A DNA stretch of 14,120 nucleotides from Clostridia bacterium (lineage in GTDB: Bacteria > Bacillota > Clostridia > UBA1381 > UMGS1253), in NCBI GenBank assembly GCA_017411585.1, contig JAFQPV010000085.1, positions 1 through 14,120 on the forward strand, given 5' to 3'. Every line of letters starts with the position of its first letter. The stretch's first letter is position 1. A program made the position numbers and the translations under genes. The notes below the pieces were generated by a model. The model saw nothing but the letters and a program-made list of their open reading frames with translations. It was not told the DNA's origin and did no database searches. Below, one piece after another: positions 1 to 6,687 of this stretch.

Positions 1-399
1 GTATTGTTTGCGTTTGCAAATGCGGCAAGCGGTGACATTATGGTGCAAAAAGCACCGGCGTGCACTATTGGTGTGCTTGCGCAGGCTGTAAAAGAATTGT
101 TCCATGTGGATAATGAGATTAAAGTTATCGGCATTCGCCATGGTGAGAAGATGTATGAAACACTTCTGACGAATGAGGAATGCTCCGGCGCATTTGACAT
201 GGGTGATTTCTATCGCGTTCCGGCGGACAAGCGTGACCTCAATTATGATAAGTATTTTAAAACCGGCGATGTAGAGCGCAATCCGCTGACAGAGTTTAAT
301 TCGAATAATACGGCACTCTTGAGTGTGGAAGAAGTAAAAGAAAAGCTGATGACTTTGCAATACATCCGTGACGAGGTTGCAGCTTGGGAGGCAAAATAA
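1..399 (+). CDS. capE: UDP-N-acetylglucosamine 4,6-dehydratase/epimerase, CapE/FnlA type (C-terminal part)
   Basis: The reading frame is open from the first base, so this is only the last 132 or so residues of a protein whose family is usually about 340 residues; the Rossmann NAD(P)-binding half lies outside the window. The visible part carries hallmarks of CapE/FnlA: the FAFANAASGDIMVQKAPA stretch near the edge, IGIRHGEKMYETLLT in the middle, and the terminal VKEKL helix. From family knowledge, CapE converts UDP-GlcNAc to a 4-keto-6-deoxy sugar by 4,6-dehydration with epimerisation, the first step toward UDP-N-acetyl-L-fucosamine, in the cytoplasm. The stop TAA (397-399) shares its last A with the ATG of the next gene, so translation is probably coupled. 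Assignment is strengthened by the following capF and capG. A related polysaccharide dehydratase is possible but less likely. Confidence 0.9.
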   Translation, partial: VLFAFANAASGDIMVQKAPACTIGVLAQAVKELFHVDNEIKVIGIRHGEKMYETLLTNEECSGAFDMGDFYRVPADKRDLNYDKYFKTGDVERNPLTEFNSNNTALLSVEEVKEKLMTLQYIRDEVAAWEAK

Positions 400-1541
400 T
401 GAAAATTTTGGTTACCGGGGCGAAGGGGTTTGTTGGTAAAAACCTTGTGGCATCACTTGCAAATATCCGTGACGGGAAGGATAAAACGACCGGTCTGGAT
501 TCCGCAATTGAGATTTTTGAGTATGATATCGATACGGAACCAAGCTTGCTTGATGGCTATTGTAAGGAAGCGGATTTTGTATTTCATTTGGCAGGGGTAA
601 ACCGCCCACAGAACGAAGCCGAATTTATGGAAGGCAATTTTGGTTTTACTTCCACACTTTTGGAAACGCTGGAAAAACATAAAAATGCTTGTCCGGTGAT
701 GATTTCCTCTTCGATTCAGGCTGCGCTGGACAATCCGTATGGCAGAAGCAAAAAAGCCGGGGAAGACTTGATTTTTGATTACGGTAAACGCACCGGCGCA
801 AAAGTGCTGGTATATCGTTTTCCGAACTTGTTTGGTAAATGGTGCAGACCAAATTACAACAGTGTCATTGCAACTTTCTGCCACAATGTTGCACACGGAC
901 TACCGATTCAGGTCAACGACCCGAGTGTAGTGCTGAATTTGGTTTATATAGATGATTTAGTTGAAGAAATGCTTTTAGCATTGCAGGGGAAGGCACATAT
1001 AAAAGACGAATATGCCTATGTACCGATTGTGCACGAGGTAACACTTGGCAGAATAGCGGAATTGATTTTTTCGTTTAAAGAAAGCAGAGAAACGAAAGCA
1101 GTACCGAATATGGAAGATGCTTTTACAAAGAAGCTGTACAGCACATATCTTTCATATTTGCCGGCAGATGCGTTTTCGTATCCGCTCAAAATGAATGTGG
1201 ACGAGCGCGGTTCGTTTACAGAAATTCTGCGTACGCTTGACCGTGGCCAGGTGTCGGTCAATATTTCGAAGCCCGGTATCACAAAAGGCAATCATTGGCA
1301 TCATACAAAGAATGAAAAGTTTGTTGTTGTGTCGGGAAAAGGTGTGATTCGCTTCAGAAAAATTGATGCAGATGAGGTTATAGAGTATTTTGTCAGCGGG
1401 GATAAAATCGAAGTCGTGGATATTCCGTGCGGTTATACACATAATATCGAAAACCTTGGAGAAACAGATATGGTTACCATTATGTGGTGCAACGAATGCT
1501 TTGACCCGGAAAAGCCGGACACGTTCTTTTTGGAAGTTTGA
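399..1541 (+). CDS. capF: UDP-2-acetamido-2,6-dideoxy-hexulose reductase CapF (SDR plus cupin)
   Basis: The 380-residue protein has two domains. Residues 1 to about 245 are an extended SDR Rossmann fold: glycine motif TGAKGFVG (G7, G10, G13) and a YxxxK pair (Y114, K118) after the SSS strand. Residues about 260-380 are a cupin with the cluster NHWHH (H299, H301, H302), E306 and H348, which probably bind metal. In characterised CapF the SDR half uses NADPH to reduce the C4 keto group and the cupin half assists epimerisation at C3, on the CapE product. The start is taken as the ATG at 399: GGGAGG at 386-391 is 7 bases before it, and the ATG overlaps the capE stop. A TTG 15 bases earlier is in frame but lies on the ribosome binding site. 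Length and domain order are normal for CapF. Confidence 0.94.
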   Translation: MKILVTGAKGFVGKNLVASLANIRDGKDKTTGLDSAIEIFEYDIDTEPSLLDGYCKEADFVFHLAGVNRPQNEAEFMEGNFGFTSTLLETLEKHKNACPVMISSSIQAALDNPYGRSKKAGEDLIFDYGKRTGAKVLVYRFPNLFGKWCRPNYNSVIATFCHNVAHGLPIQVNDPSVVLNLVYIDDLVEEMLLALQGKAHIKDEYAYVPIVHEVTLGRIAELIFSFKESRETKAVPNMEDAFTKKLYSTYLSYLPADAFSYPLKMNVDERGSFTEILRTLDRGQVSVNISKPGITKGNHWHHTKNEKFVVVSGKGVIRFRKIDADEVIEYFVSGDKIEVVDIPCGYTHNIENLGETDMVTIMWCNECFDPEKPDTFFLEV

Positions 1542-1565
1542 TTTTAAAAGCTTGGAGGCATAGTA

Positions 1566-2708
1566 ATGAAAAAATTAAAGCTTATGACAATCATCGGCAC
1601 ACGCCCGGAAATTATTCGCCTGAGCGAATGTATTAAGGCTTGTGACAGATATTTTGACCAAATTTTGGTGCATACGGGGCAGAACTGGGACTATACACTT
1701 AACCAGGTATTCTTTGATGATTTGGGTCTGCGTGCACCGGATTATTATCTGGATGCCGTAGGTGCTGATTTGGGTGAAACGATGGGTAATATTATTGCAA
1801 GGTCCTATCAGCTGATGGTAAAAGAAAAGCCGGATGCGGTATTTGTGCTCGGTGATACGAATTCGTGTCTGTCTGTTATCGGTGCAAAGCGTTTGCATAT
1901 TCCGATTTTCCATATGGAGGCGGGCAACCGTTGCTTTGACGAATGTCTGCCGGAGGAAACAAATCGCCGTATTGTAGACATTATCTCCGATGTAAATCTG
2001 TGTTATAGTGAGCACGCGAGAAGATATCTGAATGCTTCAAGTGTTGCAAAAGAGCGCACCTACGTTGTCGGTTCGCCGATGGCAGAGGTGCTGCATAAGA
2101 ATTTGGATTCTATTCGCGCAAGCAAGGTGCTTGAAAAACTTGGACTGGAAGCAGGAAAGTATATTTTGCTTTCTGCACACCGCGAGGAAAATATTGACAC
2201 GGAAGAAAACTTCTTTAGTTTGATGAATGCAATCAATGCACTGGCAGAAAAGTATGATATGCCGATTTTGTATTCATGCCATCCGCGCAGCAAGAAGTTT
2301 ATTGAGCAACGAGGCTTTGAATTTGACAAGCGCGTCATTGCGCATCAGCCGCTCGGCTTCCACGACTACAATCACTTGCAGATGAATGCATTTTGCGTTG
2401 TGTCGGACAGCGGTACTTTGCCGGAGGAAAGCAGCTTCTTCTTGTCGGTCGGCAATCCGATTCCGGCTGTATGTATTCGCACAAGCACAGAGCGTCCGGA
2501 AGCGTTAGATAAGGGCAATTTCATTTTAGCAGGCATCACGGAAGAGCAGGTGCTGCAGGCGGTAGAAGTGGCAGTTGCTATGAACGAAAACGGTGAGCTT
2601 GGTATTCCGGTACCGAATTATGTCGATGAAAATGTTTCTGCAAAAGTTGTGAAAATCATTCAAAGCTATACCGGCATTGTGGACCGTATGGTTTGGAGAA
2701 AATATTAA
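1566..2708 (+). CDS. capG: UDP-N-acetyl-L-fucosamine synthase, WecB-type 2-epimerase CapG
   Basis: This 380-residue cytoplasmic enzyme of the non-hydrolysing UDP-GlcNAc 2-epimerase family has a GT-B fold. Visible family motifs are IIGTRPEIIR (9-18), VHTGQNWD (35-42), LGDTNS with D97, HMEAG with E118, SAHREENID with H205, SCHPRSKK, DSGTLPEE (281-288) and TSTERPEA (307-314) for the UDP site. In the CapE-CapF-CapG route it epimerises C2 of UDP-6-deoxy-L-talosamine (N-acetyl) to give UDP-N-acetyl-L-fucosamine. The full E/F/G order favours CapG over the generic UDP-ManNAc epimerase WecB/MnaA. GGAGG at 1554-1558 lies 7 bases before the ATG, and the gap to capF is 24 bases, so it is the same operon. 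Transcription should stop at the palindrome starting 4 bases after its stop codon. Confidence 0.94.
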   Translation: MKKLKLMTIIGTRPEIIRLSECIKACDRYFDQILVHTGQNWDYTLNQVFFDDLGLRAPDYYLDAVGADLGETMGNIIARSYQLMVKEKPDAVFVLGDTNSCLSVIGAKRLHIPIFHMEAGNRCFDECLPEETNRRIVDIISDVNLCYSEHARRYLNASSVAKERTYVVGSPMAEVLHKNLDSIRASKVLEKLGLEAGKYILLSAHREENIDTEENFFSLMNAINALAEKYDMPILYSCHPRSKKFIEQRGFEFDKRVIAHQPLGFHDYNHLQMNAFCVVSDSGTLPEESSFFLSVGNPIPAVCIRTSTERPEALDKGNFILAGITEEQVLQAVEVAVAMNENGELGIPVPNYVDENVSAKVVKIIQSYTGIVDRMVWRKY

Positions 2709-2711
2709 GAA

Positions 2712-2742
2712 AAAAGCGTTAAGGAATTTCCTTAACGCTTTT
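2712..2742. terminator. bidirectional intrinsic terminator between capG and the nucleotidyltransferase gene
   Basis: This is a perfect inverted repeat: AAAAGCGTTAAGGAA at 2712-2726 and its complement at 2728-2742. The practical fold is a 10-bp stem AGCGTTAAGG/CCTTAACGCT with a 5-base loop, flanked by an A tract on the left and a T tract on the right, so it can end transcripts from either side. The stop codon of the minus-strand gene (2732-2734) lies inside the right arm. Confidence 0.88.
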
Positions 2743-3976
2743 GCTTTAGCTCTAATTTATCGAAGAGTACTTGCCGCTTTTGCGCGTTTTCGTGCATTGG
2801 GGTAGCAGAAGAAATAACGCGTTTCTTTTTAAATAGCTTTGCAGCGATGCGGCTTAGGATAAACGTTACGTGGTGCACATAAGCAATAGGTAAAAGCAAA
2901 ATGCTTTTGCGCAGATAATGGTAACGATGCTTCAAGTTTTTTAAACTGAAGCTGAGTTTTTCTTTGATGTTTTCGCGGCGATAGTTTGCATGATAAGCTG
3001 CAAAATCATCAGCACGCTCTTTTAGATATGCGTCGTGTGTGTCAATTCTGCCAGCCTCAGCGTGGCCGAACGCCCCGCCGGAGAGGCAATCCGCCATAAG
3101 CATATCTACAGCTTCCTCATCATAAGCAAAGTCGAAAAAGTTACCGGTATTGAAGCCGAGGTATTTTACACCGATGCCAAAAAGCGTATCAATAAATTTG
3201 CTGTAGCCGAGCTCTTTTGCAAAACTACGAAACGCGGCTTCATCTATATTGTCTTTGTTTTTACGCACATAAAGAAGAAAATCCGAAATCAGTCTTATGC
3301 CAAAACCGCCGCCGATAAAATGTGTCATAAGATGTGCAAAGTGAAAATAAAGACCGTCATTGACACCAATAGTGCAAAATTTCCCGAGTGCTTCAGTACT
3401 TGTTTGTATAAAGGCTTCACTTGGTTCCATTTTGCTATTGTACAGAATATCGTTTTGCAAATCTCCCTGCCATTTGATGTGTAGTTCGATTTTGCCGCAG
3501 GCATTGCTTTTGCAGTCACAGTGATGTGCGTGCGGAATGCGCGGTTCTACAGTGACACCGTTTTGCAAAAGCACGTCAACTGCGCGTGCTTCGTCTGCCG
3601 GATAGACAAACAAATCAATATCCGATGAAATGCGGCATTCCGGATGCGGATACAGCTCTGCAAGGGATTCACCTTTTAAGATGGCATAGGGAATACCTGC
3701 CTTGTCAAATGCGGCCAAGATTTTGCGTAAACCGTACATATGCTGCATATTTTTTACGCACTGAAAGAAAAATTTATTCCTGTAGTCGGCCCAATTTGCA
3801 CAAGGGTCGCTGTCTTTGTACACATCTTTTAACACCATGAAAATCAGCGGCCAGGCATTGTGCCTGTCCGCTAATGTTTTAATTGCTTCTATATCGGGTT
3901 CAAATTCTGCATCCGGCGCGCTGTTATGAATGGCGCATCGGAATAAATGGATAAAATCCAAACAGTTTTTTGTCAT
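2732..3976 (-). CDS. nucleotidyltransferase family protein (NTP_transf_5-like)
   Basis: This 414-residue protein has no signal peptide. Residues about 85-200 resemble the uncharacterised NTP_transf_5 family (PF14907): an ILKGESLAELYPHPE segment (98-112), then RISSDIDLF (115-123), where D119 and D121 fit the paired metal-binding acidic residues of the Pol-beta-type nucleotidyltransferase fold. The rest is helical, and its end is strongly basic (LFKKKR, then KLELKQKR). The substrate is unknown; relatives occur near polysaccharide and peptide-modification genes, so transfer of a nucleotide to a small molecule, sugar or protein are all open. The start ATG (3974-3976) has AAAAGGAG at 3985-3992 on the minus strand. 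It lies 32 bases after dacF and has no separate promoter that I can see, so it is probably read from the dacF promoter. It converges on capG and is not part of that operon. Confidence 0.8.
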   Translation of the reverse strand: MTKNCLDFIHLFRCAIHNSAPDAEFEPDIEAIKTLADRHNAWPLIFMVLKDVYKDSDPCANWADYRNKFFFQCVKNMQHMYGLRKILAAFDKAGIPYAILKGESLAELYPHPECRISSDIDLFVYPADEARAVDVLLQNGVTVEPRIPHAHHCDCKSNACGKIELHIKWQGDLQNDILYNSKMEPSEAFIQTSTEALGKFCTIGVNDGLYFHFAHLMTHFIGGGFGIRLISDFLLYVRKNKDNIDEAAFRSFAKELGYSKFIDTLFGIGVKYLGFNTGNFFDFAYDEEAVDMLMADCLSGGAFGHAEAGRIDTHDAYLKERADDFAAYHANYRRENIKEKLSFSLKNLKHRYHYLRKSILLLPIAYVHHVTFILSRIAAKLFKKKRVISSATPMHENAQKRQVLFDKLELKQKR

Positions 3977-4008
3977 TGCGTGCGCTCCTTTTGCGAAGTG
4001 TTTGAAGA

Positions 4009-5313
4009 CTAGCGTTTGCGGTTTGCACTGCGATAACGCTTTCTCTTTAAATAACGGCGGCGTTTTCTTGCCTTGATTTGTGCAAGAATAACAAGCAGGA
4101 AAAATCCGCCTACAATCAAAATAATCGGAATCAATACCAGCGGATGCAGGAAGAAGGCAAGGATTTTGCTGAAAATAAGGGACAGATAGTCCGTTTTGAT
4201 GTCCGTTCCGGCAACCAAATCCACGCTGCCGATTAGCTCATCTTTGTAATAGTAGCTTGCTTTGCCGACAACAGTGCCCTTTGTGATTGGAGCAACCATA
4301 CCTTCCTGCGTCGTAATTTCGTGTGTGATTTCGGCAACCGTTGCATCCTTTGGAAGCAGTATTGCCAAATCTTCTTTGGACATTGCGGTGATGTAGTCTG
4401 CGCCGCGGCCATGCTTTACGTCGACTTCGGCTAAGATTTCATCCTTTGTGCTTAACGTCTTTTTTGAAAAGTTCTCAAAGCCGTACTCCAAAATGGCTTT
4501 GGAATCGATAAAGGAATAGATACCGTCTACCTGCTGCTTTGCACCGAGTGTAACGGCAATCAGATTTTCGTCACCCTTGGTTGCAGAAGATACCAAACAA
4601 TTTGAAGCGGCGCTGGTGTAACCGGTTTTAACGCCGGTTGCCGCACTGTACGCATAACGGGAAGCACCGTTGATTAAATAGTTCGTATTACTTAAAATGC
4701 GCTGCTCCGGGTACTTGTTTGTCGGTTCTATGTAATACGTTAATGTATTTACAATTTTTCGGAAGGTTTCATTTTTCATGGCATAGAATGTGAGCTTTGC
4801 CATATCGCGTGCGGTGGTGTAGTGATTTTCGTCGTGCAAACCGTGCGGATTTACAAAGTGTGTCGATTCCATGCCGAGTTCTTTGGCTTTTGCATTCATT
4901 TGTTCAACAAAAGCGTCTACGCTGCCGCACATATGCTCGGCAAGCACGTTGCAGGCTTCATTAGCAGAGTAAACCAACACGCCGTGTAAAAGCTGTTCTA
5001 CCGTAAGCTGTTCGCCCTGTGTAATGCCCATGTTGCTGGCACCGAGCGGAATATCCATCACTGCGTTGTAGCTTGCTGTTACCACGTCGGCAGGGTTGAG
5101 ATTTTCGATAAACAAAATCGCACTCATAACCTTTGTGGTGCTGGCAGGAAACATTTTTGTATCTGCACTTTTTTCGTAAAGCACTCTGCCGGTATCTGCA
5201 TCAATTAAAATGACTGCCCCGCTGATTGTGTCCGGCGCAGCGTAACCTATGTGAACAAATGCGGTTAATAAAATGAAAACGCAAAGACATGCGCATATTA
5301 ATTTGTTTTTCAT
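4009..5313 (-). CDS. dacF: D-alanyl-D-alanine carboxypeptidase (DacF/PBP5-like, peptidase S11)
   Basis: This low-molecular-weight penicillin-binding protein trims the terminal D-Ala from peptidoglycan stem peptides at the outer face of the membrane. The 434 residues show a signal peptide (1 to about 25, ending GYAA), the catalytic S58-T-T-K61, the SAN triad (116-118) and K229-T-G231. A PBP5-type C-terminal domain (about 285-375) follows, then a transmembrane helix (about 390-410) and a very basic tail rich in RKRRR and KRKR groups. The membrane anchor is a full helix rather than the amphipathic helix of E. coli PBP5. The start ATG at 5311-5313 has AAGGAG on the minus strand just upstream; an ATG 15 bases earlier has no ribosome binding site. 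The family call is firm; the exact symbol (dacF versus dacA/dacB) is by similarity. Confidence 0.93.
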   Translation of the reverse strand: MKNKLICACLCVFILLTAFVHIGYAAPDTISGAVILIDADTGRVLYEKSADTKMFPASTTKVMSAILFIENLNPADVVTASYNAVMDIPLGASNMGITQGEQLTVEQLLHGVLVYSANEACNVLAEHMCGSVDAFVEQMNAKAKELGMESTHFVNPHGLHDENHYTTARDMAKLTFYAMKNETFRKIVNTLTYYIEPTNKYPEQRILSNTNYLINGASRYAYSAATGVKTGYTSAASNCLVSSATKGDENLIAVTLGAKQQVDGIYSFIDSKAILEYGFENFSKKTLSTKDEILAEVDVKHGRGADYITAMSKEDLAILLPKDATVAEITHEITTQEGMVAPITKGTVVGKASYYYKDELIGSVDLVAGTDIKTDYLSLIFSKILAFFLHPLVLIPIILIVGGFFLLVILAQIKARKRRRYLKRKRYRSANRKR

Positions 5314-5346
5314 AGTTTTCTCCTTCATTGATAAACTGACAACAAT

Positions 5347-5375
5347 AGTATACCAAAAAGCGAAAAAAATGGCAA
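5347..5375 (-). promoter_or_regulatory. housekeeping sigma promoter of dacF
   Basis: On the minus strand, -35 TTGCCA (5370-5375) and -10 TATACT (5347-5352) are separated by exactly 17 bases. The predicted start, near 5340, gives a leader of about 27 bases that carries the dacF ribosome binding site. It probably drives dacF and the following nucleotidyltransferase gene. Confidence 0.8.
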
Positions 5376-5418
5376 TAGTCTTTCCTTAAAAAGTAGAGCT
5401 TTGGTTTGTATGTACAAT

Positions 5419-5461
5419 CCGCAATGCAATGCATTTATTACAAATCTGCTATTGCATGCGG
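5419..5461. repeat. imperfect inverted repeat between the small ORF and dacF promoter
   Basis: CCGCAATGCAAT (5419-5430) and ATTGCATGCGG (5451-5461) pair over 11 positions with one bulged base, around a 20-base loop. It sits 3' of the 57-residue ORF on the minus strand. No T tract follows on either strand, so it is a poor intrinsic terminator; it may protect or process the end of that short transcript, or have no role. Confidence 0.4.
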
Positions 5462-5471
5462 AAAAATGATG

Positions 5472-5645
5472 CTACAATTTACAAAACTCTACCCAAGCTT
5501 TCGCCTCGGCAACGGAAGTGTCGTCCGGGATATACACATTGGTTTTGCAGTCGCGCTGCCCAAGACCGTCCGGCGGCGGATCAAGTGCCTTGCAAGGGTT
5601 GGCAAAAGGCGGTTTCTTCTTTTTGTTTGGTTTCTTTTTTGACAT
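5472..5645 (-). CDS. small Lys-rich hypothetical protein, 57 residues
   Basis: This is a 57-codon ORF on the minus strand, starting at ATG 5643-5645 and ending TAG 5472-5474. AAGGATGG lies just before the ATG, and a plausible promoter lies further upstream. The protein starts SKKKPNKKKKPP, continues with a Pro/Asp region (DPPPDGLGQ) containing two of its three Cys (C18, C33), and ends in a segment NVYIPDDTSVAEAKAWVEF that should form a strand and an amphipathic helix, with C55 near the terminus. No signal peptide or membrane segment is present. The C-terminal pattern (hydrophobic-IP, acidic, then AK-W) is loosely reminiscent of short clostridial DUF3787-type proteins, but the conserved AWA motif of that family is absent, so I leave it unassigned. 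The overlapping plus-strand ORFs of 72-78 codons lack ribosome binding sites and look like shadows. Confidence 0.7.
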   Translation of the reverse strand: MSKKKPNKKKKPPFANPCKALDPPPDGLGQRDCKTNVYIPDDTSVAEAKAWVEFCKL

Positions 5646-5680
5646 AGATGCACCATCCTTGTGTTAAAAAATCCGACCCA

Positions 5681-5708
5681 ATAATAGTATGTGCGACAAG
5701 TAGTGCAA
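5681..5708 (-). promoter_or_regulatory. candidate promoter of the 57-residue ORF
   Basis: On the minus strand, TTGCAC (5703-5708) and TATTAT (5681-5686) are separated by 16 bases, about 36 bases before the ATG at 5645. The match is moderate. It points away from the promoter at 5759-5787, so this stretch is a divergent regulatory region. Confidence 0.5.
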
Positions 5709-5710
5709 TA

Positions 5711-5737
5711 TACAAATTTTAAAATGTTACAAATTTT
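5711..5737. repeat. direct repeat in the divergent regulatory region
   Basis: TACAAATTTT occurs at 5711-5720 and again at 5728-5737, a pitch of 17 bases, between the two divergent promoters. It could be a pair of operator boxes, but the DNA is AT-rich and a chance repeat is possible. With the 57-residue ORF excluded, the rest of the gap between dacF and the NlpC/P60 gene holds only the signals listed here. Confidence 0.4.
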
Positions 5738-5758
5738 TGAACAACATATTAAAATAGT

Positions 5759-5787
5759 TTGACAAAAATTAAAAAATATGTTAGAAT
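5759..5787 (+). promoter_or_regulatory. housekeeping sigma promoter of the NlpC/P60 gene
   Basis: -35 TTGACA (5759-5764) and -10 TAGAAT (5782-5787) are separated by 17 bases, with an AT-rich spacer. The predicted start is near 5794. An 8-base inverted repeat, AACATATT (5743-5750) and AATATGTT (5775-5782), brackets the -35 and touches the -10, a position where a repressor could block the promoter. Confidence 0.82.
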
Positions 5788-5792
5788 AAATC

Positions 5793-5811
5793 CCGAAAGT
5801 GATTTCGGAGG
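5793..5811 (+). promoter_or_regulatory. ribosome binding site partly held in a small hairpin
   Basis: CCGAAA (5793-5798) pairs with TTTCGG (5803-5808) around a GTGA loop. The Shine-Dalgarno sequence CGGAGG (5806-5811) shares three bases with the 3' arm and lies 6 bases before the ATG. Partial sequestration could lower or tune translation; the stem is only 6 bp. Confidence 0.5.
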
Positions 5812-5817
5812 TTATTT

Positions 5818-6681
5818 ATGAATATTTTCAAAAAAGCGGTACTTGTTGGTGTGTGCATGATGATGTTGTCTGCCACTGCAATTGCTGCTGAAGTGGGTAA
5901 AGGAACTACAGAAGGATTGAATGTGCGCAGCGCGGTAAATGGCGAGAAGCCGGCAACGGAGCTGCTTGATGTAAATCAAACTGCCTCTGCAACCGAGAAA
6001 AGCGGCGGTTGGAATAAAATTATTTATCGCGGCAAAGAAGTATATGTGTTTGGTGATGCCATCACAGTTCAGTTTTTGGATGGTGCGGTGCAAATGTTTG
6101 AGACACCGAAGTATGGCGTGTCTACGGCGAGTTATTTAAATGTTCGTACGGATGCATCGGAGGATGCAAAAGTTGCGCGCAGATTGTATAACGGCTGCAA
6201 GCTGGAGTTGGCGGGTGAATGCGGTGATTTTTATGCAGTGCAGGACGAAGACGGTCTTCAGTTTGTTTCCAAACAGTATGTTGATGAAATTACGCAAGAG
6301 GAATATGAGAAGATTGTTCCGGGCGATAATGTAATTGCTACGGCAATGCAGTATATCGGCACACCATATGTTTACGGCGGTAGTACACCGTCCGGCTTTG
6401 ACTGCTCCGGTTTTGTTTCGTATGTGTATAGAAAGCTGGGTATCAGCTTAAATCGCACAGCAGCAGGTCAAATGAACAACGGATACCGTGTCAGCCTGAA
6501 TGAATTGCAGCGAGGCGATTTGGTGTTTTTCGGCAGCGGCGGTTATATTGACCATGTCGGTATTTATGTCGGCAACGGCAATATGATACACGCGCCGTAT
6601 TCCGGCAGAAGCGTATGTGTAGAGTCGATTCACAGCGGTTATTTCGGTCCGAGACTGGCAGGCGCAAGAAGAATTTTCTAA
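5818..6681 (+). CDS. secreted SH3b-NlpC/P60 peptidoglycan hydrolase
   Basis: This 287-residue exported cell-wall enzyme has a signal peptide at residues 1 to about 24 (two Lys, a hydrophobic core, then ATAIAA). Two bacterial SH3-like domains follow: one weak at about 28-88, and a clearer one at about 102-156 beginning SYLNVRTDASEDAKV. The NlpC/P60 papain-like domain spans about 170-287, with catalytic C196 in GFDCSGF, H246 in DHVGIY and H258 in MIHAP. By family knowledge, such enzymes cut the gamma-D-Glu-diamino acid bond in stem peptides, and the SH3 domains bind the wall. The gene has its own promoter and a terminator after it, so it is probably monocistronic. It is divergent from the 57-residue ORF and dacF. 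The ATG at 5818 is the only start with a good ribosome binding site. Confidence 0.93.
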   Translation: MNIFKKAVLVGVCMMMLSATAIAAEVGKGTTEGLNVRSAVNGEKPATELLDVNQTASATEKSGGWNKIIYRGKEVYVFGDAITVQFLDGAVQMFETPKYGVSTASYLNVRTDASEDAKVARRLYNGCKLELAGECGDFYAVQDEDGLQFVSKQYVDEITQEEYEKIVPGDNVIATAMQYIGTPYVYGGSTPSGFDCSGFVSYVYRKLGISLNRTAAGQMNNGYRVSLNELQRGDLVFFGSGGYIDHVGIYVGNGNMIHAPYSGRSVCVESIHSGYFGPRLAGARRIF

Positions 6682-6687
6682 GACAAG

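Noticed and set aside
384..398. TTG start for capF at 384
   Set aside because: It lies on the Shine-Dalgarno sequence of the ATG at 399, and the added residues precede the normal SDR N-terminus.
3035..3484. A 149-codon plus-strand ORF inside the nucleotidyltransferase gene
   Set aside because: It is antisense to a well-supported gene, has no family resemblance and no ribosome binding site; treated as a shadow frame.
5406..5647. Plus-strand ORFs of 72-78 codons in the dacF to NlpC/P60 gap
   Set aside because: No ribosome binding site before their starts and unlikely composition; they lie opposite the better supported 57-codon minus-strand ORF.
5711..5737. Start of a CRISPR or tandem repeat array
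   Set aside because: Only two copies of a 10-base AT-rich unit; no further units or conserved repeat length.
5725..5745. WalR-type box (TGTWAH-N5-TGTWAH) upstream of the wall hydrolase
   Set aside because: One half-site TGTTAC is present at 5725-5730, but the base run five positions later (TTTGAA) does not match a second half-site on either strand.
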